This document shows, piece after piece, positions 10,573-21,589 of a stretch of 64,000 nucleotides of DNA. Location of the stretch: contig JAJGBQ010000001.1 in NCBI GenBank assembly GCA_022457065.1, positions 3,410,001-3,474,000 of the forward strand, written 5' to 3'. The first letter of the stretch is position 1. The number at the start of each line of letters is the position of its first letter. Below the pieces are notes generated by a model. That model saw only the letters and a list, made by a program, of their open reading frames with translations. It searched no databases and was not told where the DNA came from. The translations under genes and the position numbers were made by a program. The stretch comes from Curvularia sp. ZM96. Its lineage: Eukaryota; Ascomycota; Dothideomycetes; Pleosporales; Pleosporaceae.

Positions 10573-12795
10573 GACGGTTGGCACAAAGTGGCTAAGGGGT
10601 GGTGTGAGGGGGAAGGGGGTGGGTGTGGTGGTGGGTATGCAGCGGTCGCTCGGCTGGTGCAGGTCCGGCTGGCACTGCTGAGCAGGAGAGGGCGGAGCGG
10701 TGGTAGGAGGAGGGTGAGGAGTAGGGCGGGCGGCCGTGCAAGTCGTCAAGGAGGTACAGATAATCGGCCGTTAGTCGTGATTAGCAAGTCGCAAAACAAC
10801 AACAAGAGCAGAAGAGCAGAGTCCGGCGGCTTGGACGTGCATCAGGGGACAAAGGGCGTCGGGCCTTGAGCGAGGCAGCACGAGATTTTGACGCGGGTCG
10901 CATGCGCCAAGAAGCTGGGATAGAGTTGCTTCCTCTTCCAGCCCGCCGGCCTGCGCTACTGCATCCCCGGCCAATGAGGGCGCGGGCGACAGGGCAGCGG
11001 GCGACGCGCTGCGAGGGCGCTTTGCTGGCGGCGAGAGCTCGACAAGCACAATGGGGCTGCCGCGGCCAAACGTCGCATGCTCGTCCGGCCGGGCGCTAAT
11101 CGTCGCTTCTGCTCGCCCGTCGTCCGCTGACTTGGGCGCGCGCTGCGTGGTTGCAGGACAAGTCGACGAGACCCAGGCGACGCTCGTTCTCTTGGTGGAG
11201 CCTGCGACCCGCCGCACCGGTACCCAATCAGCGCCCGCGACTAACCGGCCCGTATAGAATTGACTGGGGCGGGCCGATGAGACGAGACACGCACTTCACA
11301 TGGGCGACTATTAGCTCGTAGCCGATCCAGCCCTCAGCGGCTGACACGGCGACGCTGGCTGCCGACGACGGCAACGCACGATGCAGCAGCCAGTCCAGAC
11401 GACACACGCATACATGGTACACGGACAGTGTACACACATACACACACTCATATACACACACACATCGCAGCAGCACAGCAGCACAGCGCACCACCGCACC
11501 CGTCTACCCCACGCTCCTGCCGTTTTGGTCGTCGTGGCTGCCGTTGCCGTTGGCTGCGCTTTCCTGTCCAGTCCGTGTCTCGCTCCTGCCCTGTCTGTCA
11601 TTCGCTCCTGCCCGCCATGATCGACACTGCTCGAACGCACCTTCCTCAAAGTCCGCACCCCCCATCGCCACTGCCTTTTTCTGTACTGCACACGGTCACT
11701 CACTGTCCACTTTTGCTTCCAGTCAGCAGCGGATCTGGTGCTGACCACGCTGCCACGCTGTCCACCCTCACCCTCACCCTCGCCCTCACCCGTGACCCTG
11801 GCCGTCGCTGAGAACCGTCAGCACTCCACCCACCCCTCCCCCACTATCCAGCCTGTCGCCTTGTGAACCGCTGCTCCTGACAGGCCCCAACTCGCACCAA
11901 AAAGGCATCCCAATGTCTCGGGTTTCCGGCACCACGTCGGCGTTCGTACCTGCCTCCATCCATGCATAGCCATTCTCCCTGTCCTATATCCATGGCAAGA
12001 CTTCCTCTCGTGGCCTCAGGCGCAAACCTCAGCAGCCTGTTCCCTTCTCCGCCCAGCTCAACGTCGAATCCGGCATTACGTCACTTGCTGACGCCCCTCG
12101 CTCAGCTCCTCCTGTACAGCGGAGAAAAAAACCGCTTCGCCGCAACCCCATGCGCCTTGCGAGTCAGCCGAGAAGGATCTGTACAGTATGACTATCGACT
12201 TTTCGCTTGCTCCATCCTGCTTACCCGTCAGGCCAACCCGACCCCAAGAAAGTCCCACGGCAACCTATCGAATCGGGCGTCCGATCCTAATTCTCCCTTC
12301 CGATGCTACATATGCGAGTGCTTCGGCTGTCTGGATGGCCCTGGTCGCCTCCGTCGCAGGGCTTTGCTGCGCCATCTGCCATTACCGGTTTTTTGATCCC
12401 CGGGCAGCGAATAGGCACGTGATGATACTTGAATCCCTGCCATATCTATCATGCTTATTGCTAAGATGCGACAACATGGCACATTGGCTGAGCGGGACAT
12501 GCCCTGGTGACCGTGATCAGCATAGTGAATACCCATTAATTGATGTAGACAACGTCCTGGTTAGTGCATATTACATGCTATCTGATATATACCCCCATCA
12601 AAACTCAAGTATGCTTGCGTTTATATCAGGTACTCTTGAAACCAGATGGAAAGATCCGCTTTGTACAATCACATCGCATGAATACACAACAATAGATACA
12701 TATGTACAGAGAAAAAAAAAGAGACCTCACGATCTTATATTCTCAATTTACTCCGGCACATGCTACTCAAACATTGCTCAGACAACCGCTCGCCT
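10573..12795. other. Long GC-rich intergenic/promoter region, no gene seen
   Basis: Between two minus-strand genes. It contains a CA-type microsatellite (about 11434-11465), a CCCTCA-repeat run (about 11762-11792) and many overlapping low-complexity ORFs on both strands with no family resemblance or splice-supported structure. Probably the promoter and 5' UTR of the gene starting at 10437 plus the terminator region of the F-box gene. Confidence 0.5.
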
Positions 12796-14107
12796 CTACA
12801 CAATCGCTGCGTAGTACTTCAACGTGCTTGTGCCCTGCGCACCAGCTGACGACGATGATTTGGCAGCAGCAGGCATCATATACGTCTTGTAATCCAACAC
12901 ATCTGTCATCCAGTTCTCGGCATCGATGCTTGCCATGGCGTGGTTGAGGAGGGCTAGCTGGTCACTGTGACGAATAAATCAATCATTATCACAATCAGAA
13001 CCCCTCATTTTCGGCCCCATTCTCACAAGAACATCTCGAAAGAAGAATTTGGGAGAAAATAATTATGCAACGACTGTCGAGACATTGTGGATAGAATTAC
13101 CTTTTGGAGAACCGCTGGACGAGCTCAAGATCTCGCTCGTGCTGGCCCGATATAGTATAGAACCAATATCCCTCTGCCTTTCTCCACCACCGATTCGGCA
13201 GGTACGCTTCACTGTCGACGAGAGTTAGTACATAGAAACAAAAGGCTCCACATCTAGGACTCGCGCTTGTTACGTACAGCATATAATACTCGTCGCGTTG
13301 GTACGGAAACTCCAGGCTCGGCGGCCCATGTTTGGCTAAGAAAGCGTCTGTTTCTGCTGCAGCCTCCGCTTCCGTCATGTTCACATGCACGCGCTTGTTG
13401 CCCCGGTTTTTCGAGTGTCGCCGTATAGCGCGCACGGTGCTATCAAGGTGTAGTGCGAGAATGGCGGCGTGCCACAATGAATTCTCAACGGCTTTGCGTG
13501 CTATGCGACCATGGCGTGCGACCAACTCCTTGTTCCATTCTGGCGATTGTCCGCGGGCTATTATCGGTATCGGAGTGCCGCTATCAAGATGGTCCTGCCA
13601 GTGCGAAAAGTCGAGTACTAGCCCGAGATTGTTCCATAAAAGAATGCACGTTAGACATGTACAGAGCTGGTGCGGATCTGGCGACTGAATGTGCTGGTAC
13701 GGCCGGTTATGTATACTGAGCTGTTTCTGGCGGCCGGGGTCTACGAGAAGGGCTTGCACGGCAGGCTCGACGTCGCTGAGTAGCTTGGGCGTAGGCAGAC
13801 ATCGAACGAGGATGTTGTAACGTCGTGCAATGATGGCGTCGCCAATGATACGAGAATTGGCCTCAACGAGCCCGTAGAACCGCCGGTTGACAAAGCCAAA
13901 ATTGAAAACATCGCGCGGACGAAGGTATTTGAGACATTCTAGGAGCATTTCGGTAGGCAACTTGGAGAGATTGACAATTGCATCGCGTTTCTGCTGTCGT
14001 GTAACATTCTTGCGCTTCATGCGCTCCGTCTTCTTGTTCTTGAGTGGAAGGGCTGCCGTCTTGTCCTCAAGCGGCTCGTCATCATCGCTGACAAAGTGTC
14101 GTGGCAT
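12796..14107 (-). CDS. F-box protein
   Basis: Likely substrate adaptor of an SCF ubiquitin ligase. Three exons: 14107-13278, 13211-13101 and 12964-12796, 369 residues. Intron 13212-13277 is 66 bp, a multiple of three without stops, and so can be misread as coding; it has a perfect TACTAAC branch site and a CAG acceptor. Intron 12965-13100 (136 bp) leads to a last exon encoding a plausible tail (DQLALLNHAMASIDAENW) that a single-ORF call would miss. After a Lys-rich N-terminus with an acidic patch, the F-box lies at about residues 45-85 (LSKLPTEMLLECLKYLRPRD, then FNFGFVNRRFY). The rest has no Leu-rich repeats or WD repeats. A CTCLTC motif lies mid-protein. Substrate unknown. Confidence 0.85.
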
Positions 14108-14555
14108 TTTCTACGGCAGGGTGCAGTCTGTGAAGCAGTGACGGCATGGGTTGAGATGAGTGCGGGGATAGATGCACCAGCCAATCGGAGTCGACGTGGG
14201 TCCGGATTGCCTCATGGTCTCATTACAAAGCACCTAGGAGCAGTTTCGTCACTCAACTTACTAAGGAGGCATTCACTGCAGAAGATATAAGCCTTCCATA
14301 TGTTCGTAGAGCATCGTTATATCCACGTTTTTGCCGAACATTCTGCGCAGTCGCCACAAAGCACATATCTCCGCGAGCCTCTAGCCAATGGCCCAGACTT
14401 TACGAAGACATGATTGGTCACTTTTCCAGCATCTCGGCCAAGGTCAGAAATGGCGTCATGTATCATTTCTAAGCAGCAATAGCACAAAGGCATACATAAA
14501 TTCTCCCTTCAGAGCTCCTCCTCTTCGGAAATCATCAAACATTCACACGCCCAAC

Positions 14556-15443
14556 ATGACGACAGCAAGCTTTTCTCACATCGACACAAACTCGTACACG
14601 GGCAAGCCTTGGGCCAAGGTCGACGGGCCAGGTACAAGCTTCAGCCACCAATGGCACGAACGCTCTGTGCACAACCTCCGTGGCCACGAGCATGAGTTCA
14701 ATACAGACAACGCTGGTTTTGCAGTCTACCAATATCCCGCCAAGGAAAAACTCTTCACCGACGATACTGCCGTCCGAAGTGAATACTACAACGAAGTTGA
14801 ATCTCTGCTGAGAAACAAGCTCCCCGGCGTCAAGAAAGTTGTCATATTCGACCATACCATCCGAAGGCGAGACAAGAACTCACCTCGTCAGCCTGTACAA
14901 CAGGTCCATGTCGACCAAACTCCTGGGGCGGCAGAAGCACGCGTCCGCCGCCACTTACCACAGGAAGAAGCGGAGCAACTCCTCAAGGGCCGCTACCAAA
15001 TCATCAACGTCTGGCGGCCTATTGAGAACCCCGCTTCCGACCACCCGCTCGCCGTCATTGACTGGAGGACAACCTCTCCTTCAGACTTTATCGCCACAGA
15101 TCTCATGTACCCCAAGCGCGCAGACTCAGCCGATGTTGATGACCGCGGCAAAGAAAAACTGCCTGATCCAAACAACTACACGTCTACAGAGGGTTACGAG
15201 GTCAAGGGCGAAACCATGTCTGTGGCCCCGAACGACAACCACAAGTTCTACTACCAAAAGGACATGACACCTGACGAGGTCATGCTGCTCAAGTGCTTCG
15301 ACAGCTATGGCGAGGGCATGCCATTGGGCAAAAAGGGACTTGCAGTTCGAACACCACACACTGCTTTTGCAGACCCCAACACGCCTGCGGATGCGCCCGG
15401 AAGACAGAGCATCGAGGTTAGGTGCCTGGTGTTCTACGAGTAA
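14556..15443 (+). CDS. GA4-desaturase / AsaB-CmcJ family oxygenase-like protein
   Basis: 295 residues, single exon. Members of this fungal family resemble non-haem iron hydroxylases or methyltransferases of cephamycin (CmcJ), asperfuranone-type and gibberellin pathways; exact substrates are seldom known. Family features seen: VVIFDHTIRRRD, the HVDQTP motif (a His-x-Asp pair fitting an iron-binding dyad) at about residues 120-125, INVWRPI, DHPLAVIDWRT, HKFYYQKDMTPDEV, LLKCFDS, and a C-terminal VRTPHTAF ... EVRCLVFYE that could supply the distal His and Arg. The same frame is open back to an ATG at 14388. I prefer 14556 because a CATAAAT box, a CT-rich stretch and a CAAC Kozak-like context precede it. 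It lies alone, with no biosynthetic cluster visible. Confidence 0.85.
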   Translation: MTTASFSHIDTNSYTGKPWAKVDGPGTSFSHQWHERSVHNLRGHEHEFNTDNAGFAVYQYPAKEKLFTDDTAVRSEYYNEVESLLRNKLPGVKKVVIFDHTIRRRDKNSPRQPVQQVHVDQTPGAAEARVRRHLPQEEAEQLLKGRYQIINVWRPIENPASDHPLAVIDWRTTSPSDFIATDLMYPKRADSADVDDRGKEKLPDPNNYTSTEGYEVKGETMSVAPNDNHKFYYQKDMTPDEVMLLKCFDSYGEGMPLGKKGLAVRTPHTAFADPNTPADAPGRQSIEVRCLVFYE

Positions 15444-16243
15444 CGCAGTGGTTTCAGGAATCCATGAGGAAAAGTGCATACATATTGCTTCAGTCGTCAC
15501 GATAACACGGCATAGTACATAAATTAGGATAATACATTTGTTAACAGAGCAAGGAAGTGATAGAGTTTCAACTTACCATGTACCATGTCACTATAACTCC
15601 GCGTGACTACCATCCCCCCTTCCCCCCCAATCACACTTATTTCCCGTCGCACCCGCTTCCCCAATCAACCCACATCTATCACCAGGTTCCCCACCACTAT
15701 CCCGTCACGTGATTAAACAACCCAACTAAACTAAGCCCATACTCCATCCTCCGATTTGGCCCCACCCATTCCCAGAACAGAAATCCACACTTGCGCAGAC
15801 TTCCGCATCGGTACGTACGAAGTACATAGGGGCGTAGACTAGTTTCCCTCGTTTCCAGCTGTGTGCCCAACGTTTCTAGCGTGTGCAGCTAAAACATGCG
15901 GCTAGTGAACCTCGTTTGAGGTAGTGGCGTGTCCTAAGTGTCATTTAGAGGGTGCGTATGCTTGGCACGGAGAGAGGCTTGGCGAGGTTGCGCTAGGGGC
16001 GGGGAGGTGTGCTGGGATGGTCAGGATGGCAGGGCATGGGTGTTGCTGTCTGTGGAAAAAAGGTTCGTGAAGTGAGTACGACAGGGGTTGTGGCTTTGAT
16101 TGGGCCGTGTGTGTGTATGGACGCCTTGCGTGACTGGATATGGATAGTGAGCGCGATCATGCAGCTCTTCATGCTCAGATTTGGGTATCAAACAATTAGT
16201 TTTTCTAGACTAAGACACGTGGCTGAGAAGACCAGCTCACGGA
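15444..16243. other. Convergent intergenic region, no gene seen
   Basis: Lies between the 3' ends of the oxygenase and the purine permease. C-rich and AC-rich tracts occur at about 15600-15720. No ORF of recognisable family. Confidence 0.55.
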
Positions 16244-18272
16244 TTAAACTTTACTACCACCCGTGACCGTAGTCTCGAAACGGACCTCAGTCGACGATAG
16301 CTCGAATGAGTCGTGTTCTTCTGGTTTCCAAAACTGCCTGTCTCCTTTCAATGCACGGATACTGGAATCGTGTTAGTCAATGCTTTCCCGCACATGGCAG
16401 ATGTCAGAATACTTACACCCAGGGTTGAGTTCGGGAGTCGGTGCTCACTATTGAAGTTGTATTAGCAAATTGTAAGCGTACCAAACAATGAACGGCACTT
16501 ACAGCTCCAGTACTCCTTGTCGTCATAGTCAGGAGGAAGGAAACGCCCGCCAGAAATTGCCCCAAGGAACCAGGTCGCGGTGTTGATGACGGCATAGGTT
16601 GTTATGCCAGCGATGAGTCCGTAAGCAAGCGAGAACGAAAAAGGCATGAAAATCAGCGTTACAAAGGCAGGGATAGAGTCGCCAGGCTGCCGGGGTTAGT
16701 CACTCATCTTCAAATGTGGAAGAGCAAAAAGTATCTGACGTACATATTTCCAGTTTATGCCTGTAACTCCGCGCATCATCATACATCCACAAATGACCAG
16801 CGTACCGCCAGTCGCCCATGGAGGAATCGAGGCAAAAATGGGGCCGAAGAAAAGAGAGACTACGAAGCAAAAAGCGGTTGTCATTGCGGTCAGGCCTGTA
16901 CGACCACCTGCTGCGATACCAGTCTGAATACGTTAGCAGCCATGTCGATTGGTACTGAGAGTAGATGCATCACTTACGCCAGACTCGACAAAGGTAGTGA
17001 CGGGAGATAATCCGAGAAGGGAGCCGAGAGTGACGGAAACAGCGTCTACGCAATAGGCTGGTAAACTTCGCGGGAAATCACCCGTGTCGGGATCCACAAC
17101 GCCTGTGAAGCGAGCCATGGAGTACAGACTGCCAGTTGCGTTCAAGATATCCACGTAAAGCATAGTGAAGACGGCCAGGGCAAAATGCCAGCCCTCATTA
17201 GCCAAGTTCCAATCTTGTAATAACAAGGTTTTCCTGATAGAAGGAACCTCGACTACTTTTGTGAAAAAATCAAAGCGGCTGTCTCCTTCGGGTGTCCGCG
17301 GGAAAAAGGTCAATGATGTATCGCGAGGCCAGGAGCAGATTGAGACGACCATGATACCGATCATCATGGCGCCGGGAACTCTGTGTGTAATCAATATAGC
17401 AGTAAGTACGCCTCCCGCTAAAAATCCAAGCCACATGGTCGAAGACGTGGCCTTGTCGGCGAGACACATGTGTGTTACTGGGTCGCGAAGTTCGATAGGG
17501 CAGCCACCGAGTTGAAGAGGCGTCTCCTCCGCTCCCGTGATCGCCCCGAGACCTTGAGTATACGAAAGACCTAACAAACTGAGGAAAAGGCCGATGCCTG
17601 CGCCACAAGCCATTTTGATCGATGCGGGAATGATACGGTTGAGCCATTGGCGGATGCCGAGAAGAGAGAGCGCAGTGAAGATTATACCCTCGACAAAGAC
17701 CGATGTCATGGCTACACGGTAACTGATCGGGCCGGTACCGTGCCAACCAACCATCTGGTACGCCAGATAAGCATTCAGACCCATAGCAGGTGCCAGTGCA
17801 ACGGGAAGGTTGGATACGATGCCCATAAGAAAAGAACTAAAGGCTGCGATGGCGCAAGTAGCCGTGATGAGATCGCGTTCGGCCTCGAGCACGCAGATGG
17901 CATAAGCGTCGTTGGTACGGCATATTGGGTCAATCGGATCATTGCAGACACATGTCACCCCGGTGTCTGCGAGAATAGAGGCCTGAAGGGTTAGAAGCGT
18001 TAGCAAGCGGCGCCTGGTACTGTTCGACATGTACTCACATTGACGTCAATAATGTAGGCCATGGTAAGAAACGTTATTATGCCAGCCGTGATCTCGGTGG
18101 TGAATCGGGCATTTTTGATGGCATTGGGCTGGGACGATCAGTACTGTAAAGTATATTCGCACGTAGAAAGTTAACATACATGTCCAGAGCCGTCGAGATG
18201 AAAGAATCTGCCCACGAACGAATGGGAAACCCAATCATTGAGGGCAGCCGCCTTTCGTGCCATGAAGCCCAT
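16244..18272 (-). CDS. azgA: AzgA-type purine (hypoxanthine-adenine-guanine) permease
   Basis: Plasma-membrane purine:proton symporter of the NCS2/AzgA family. Seven exons: 18272-18180, 18128-18039, 17982-16978, 16923-16744, 16686-16503, 16447-16417 (31 bp) and 16361-16244, totalling 566 residues; introns are 51-57 bp except the last two (55 bp and 55 bp). Splice joins rebuild family blocks: DGSGH-PNAIKNARFTTEI, IIDVN-ASILADTGV, FVESG-TGIAAGGRTG and INWKY-PGDSIPAF. The central motif GLNAYLAYQMVG and the TGITAMT-like C-terminal block fit purine permeases. Exon 6 has a non-trivial donor: GTAAGT after TGGGT keeps the frame into a hydrophilic tail ending GGSKV. A simpler one-exon reading (16933-18030) retains intron sequence at both ends and is wrong. 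Probably nitrogen- or uric-acid-regulated, as in Aspergillus (inference). Confidence 0.92.
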
Positions 18273-19650
18273 CTTCGCGATGTTGGGGAGGAGCAGAGGC
18301 AATGCGACGCAGCAATACAGGCTGTCAAGACTGCTAGAGAGTAAGACAGTACCACTGCGAGTCTCGGTCAGATATAGCCTCTACCGCAGCACAACACCAG
18401 TTGACTTGAAGATTGGTGCGACGCCCCCGGTGCAGGGACCAACAGGCCGCACCCGTGTTCGTGTCATGCATGTGGCGATAGCGATGGCACTGGCATGGAG
18501 AGAGTTCACGGCGCCCTGTAACAGGCATGGTCTAGAACTGGAGGGAGCCTGTCATCGAATGGGGGAGCAGCCCCTAGCGACTAGACTACTGAAGAGCCCA
18601 TGGTCATATCTGTGTCGACTGACCAGGCTCTCCTCATCTGAACACCGGTAGCTGGTCTTCGGGGCAATCCAGCCGCGGTGCGCCATTCGTGCATAGTCAA
18701 GCTTGGACTGGACACCAGTACTAAAGACGGCCGTTGGGCCGCCCGCACCCAGGCGTGGTGATTTCTCCTGTGAGCGAAGTAAGGCCGCTGGTTAAGCAAT
18801 GCAGGACTCATGAAGCCGTATGAAGAAAGCGTGGCATGACAAAGTACTTGAGCGTCTTCGTATCCCTGTTGTCAAGTTGCCAGATATTTTTCCCTGGTCG
18901 TATTGAGAGATAAGCAACCAGCCCAACCGACGCCTTCATAGGTGGATGGCGTTAGCGAAGACTTTTAACTGAAGTAGCCAATTTCATCGTCCAGGGCCTG
19001 AAGCCGGGTTCACATCAACGCAAGGGCCAGCAGTCGTGCCCAAACCTGTGCAAGACTTGGTCAAGTCCCAAACGCAGGGCCACCCGAGAAGCTTCGCCGA
19101 TTGGCAGAAGGCTTGAGAGACGGCGTAGCACCATGCCAAGCCCCCGCCCAGACACCGAGATGTCTTGGCAAAAAATATCAGCAGGGACATCGGTAGCTAG
19201 CGGGGGCTGGAGTATGCGGGGACAGCTGTCTCCAGCCTTCTAGGGGGCCTGTGGAGCTCCACGAATGCCCATCACAGTTGTCCACAATGGCACAGTCGTT
19301 GGTCCGGTAAGCAGCATTCACCAGCCCTCCAACTGCCGCGTTGCATCTTCACGCTCAAACTGTCCAAGGAAGCAATCTGCCGAGGGCTTTCTTGAGCGGC
19401 ATATAAAACAGGGTACTTGCCCTCGTGGCGCCGACAAAGCGCCGGTGCGGTAATTCGCCATTCATGACAGACGGCTTTCGGGTGACCCGACGTTCAGCTA
19501 TTCCTCCCATGCACGCTAATCCAGCTAGTTAGCGAGCATGCCAGGCGTTTGCGTTCTTGAAGCATGGTTAGGGGCATGGCCGCATGTCATTAGGCGGCGG
19601 CCAAGCCGCTCACATGTTGGCATCGAGTAGATTTCTTCCATCGCAAAGCA
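18273..19650. other. Intergenic/divergent promoter region, no gene seen
   Basis: 1.4 kb between divergent starts (permease minus, methyltransferase plus). Small ORFs on both strands show no family resemblance and no supporting splice structure. Confidence 0.5.
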
Positions 19651-21589
19651 ATGTTTGAACCAACACCCGACATGTTCCCTGGTTTTGACGTACCTCCGCA
19701 GCACGCAGAGACCGTGGGAGCTCGCAAGGCACGAAAGGCTAGAGAAGAAGAAGAAGCGGCCCGAAGATCGTCCTCGGGGAATTCACAGTCCTCCGCAAGC
19801 GTGCGCAGCCTCAACACAACCAGCGCCATAAGTCAAAATGCACCAAGCTACAAGTCGAAAGAGAAGAGCTCGTTTGGCGGATGGTTCAGCAGACACAACA
19901 AAAAGGGCGTCCAGGAAATCTCACCGTTGCCACAAAGTGCTCCGCAAACCGTCGACATACCTCCTCCAGTGACTGACACGGTTGAACCTGAGCGGAACGC
20001 AGAACCTGCACCAGCACCTCCTACAGCACCCTTGGAGCCACTCCTTGACACAGACAAGTACTTGTTTCCAAGTCCACCGTCACGGTCTGCTGATAAACAA
20101 CATCAACTTCATCAGCCACGATTGCATTCGCTGGTTCCGATGCCGTATCCCCCACCTACTGGTGAACTTCCCCCAACGCCTGTTTCGTCATCCAATGGCT
20201 TTGGAGGCTCACTAGGTATGTGACAGCTGGCCGATTTTCCAAACATATCGATTGTACTTGTGTTTGGTCGGAATGCTGACACAGCGTGCAGACACGAGAC
20301 CACGAAGCAACTCTAGCCGACGTACCTCGTATACTCAGCCTAGTGTCGTAACATCAAAGGCTAGCATCTTCTCAAGCGCATCAGGCTATGAAACTATTGT
20401 TTCTGAAATCATTCCCGAAACTGTTTCCTATGCCAAACCGAATCAGCTCAGTCAAGGTCCTGTTTTCGAAGCGGTCGAGCGTGGCTCACGGGCTGGGAGT
20501 TCACGAAGCAATGAACGTGACCATGGAAGCAAGGCCGCCATGTCACCCTTTGCCCGCGCTCTGGCAAAGATTGAGAGTGCTGGTACACGTATAGTGTCCA
20601 CGCGCTTGAGCGAAGAATGGGAAGGACTCGACGACGACGAAAGTTTTCAAGAGATCATGTTTGAAAAGCGGCTCTGGGCACTGACCGCCTATCAACGCCT
20701 CACCCAAAACAAGTCTCTACAGTCGCCTGTGCATGAATTGCTCATCAGCGCACGCCCTTCCGAACATAGACGAGTGCTTCAAATACACGGCTCCATAGGT
20801 ACGTTGTTGCTCGAAATACGCTAATACATAGCTAATACTGATCTGCATGCAGCTGACGGGTGGATACTCGCGAATCGGTATCCCGCCGCAACAGTGTACA
20901 CTCTATGTTCCACACAAGTCTCGACCCCTGCTGCTTACCCTGCTCCTATGAATCATCACTCGCTTTACGTTCCATCACTTTCATCGCAATCGCCCTTCCC
21001 CGACAATTACTTTGACGCCATCATCTCGCGCTCTGTGGCTACCGTTCTTAAAAACGACGAGTGGGCTCGTCTGTTCTTTGACTGCATGCGCGTGCTCAAG
21101 CCAGGCGGCCAGATGGAGATACTTTCCGTCGATGCGCACATGAGTTGCGAAGGGCCCAAGTTGTCTTCCTGGGTCGATGAAAACTTATCCTGCCGACTTG
21201 AATCCCTTGGAATAAGTAAACAGGCTTCTGACACCGTCCTTGATACGATGGAGATTGTGGGGCTAGAAAATATCCGCCGCGCACGCATAGCGCTTCCTGC
21301 GCATCCACCCAGGGGAATTGCTAAGCCCGTACCACCTCCATCGCACATCAGTGGCGCACCTACGCCACAAGACATACTGGACAATACCAAGATGATGGCG
21401 TTCCTGGGTCGCCACTTCTATCAAACCCTGTACGGCAGATTCATGCACATCGAACAAGGAGACCAGTGGTTCTGGACGCACAAGGAAATCCGCGACGAGT
21501 GCGAACTCTACAAGACCAAGATGATTCTTACAATAGCGTGTGCTCAGAAGGCGAGCCTCGTGTCGCACGACGATGAATACTCGGATTGA
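19651..21589 (+). CDS. Methyltransferase-domain protein with long disordered N-terminus
   Basis: Three exons: 19651-20215, 20292-20798 and 20853-21589 (introns 76 and 54 bp, both phase 1), 602 residues. Residues 1-230 are disordered: charged helix RKAREEEEAARR, Ser-rich tracts, a GGWFSRHNKKG basic patch and Pro-rich PPPTGELPPTP. From about residue 250 the chain is ordered, with EEWEGLDDDESFQEIMFEKRLWALTAYQ and then a Rossmann-type segment. FPDNYFDAIISRSVATVLK and CMRVLKPGGQMEILSVD match motif-II/III regions of class I SAM methyltransferases. The classical GxGxG nucleotide motif is replaced by GSIADGWILANRYP, so binding of SAM is uncertain. Substrate unknown. The 3' neighbour region is gene-poor. 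Confidence 0.85.

Noticed and set aside
9595..10749. 384-residue version of the gene starting at 10749
   Set aside because: The extra N-terminus is poly-Cys and Pro/Thr low complexity from a CAG/CAA microsatellite; the ATG at 10437 gives a normal protein.
11434..11792. CA-rich and CCCTCA-rich runs as telomere-like or CRISPR-like repeats
   Set aside because: They are short simple-sequence repeats without the TTAGGG motif, and without the regular spacers of a CRISPR array.
10573..12795. Several plus- and minus-strand ORFs of 60-208 codons
   Set aside because: Overlapping in all frames, low complexity, no splice-supported structure, no recognisable motif.
14388..14555. N-terminal extension of the AsaB-like protein as a mitochondrial presequence
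   Set aside because: It is basic and acid-poor, but a TATA-like box, CT-rich tract and good start context lie inside it, so it is more likely promoter and 5' UTR.
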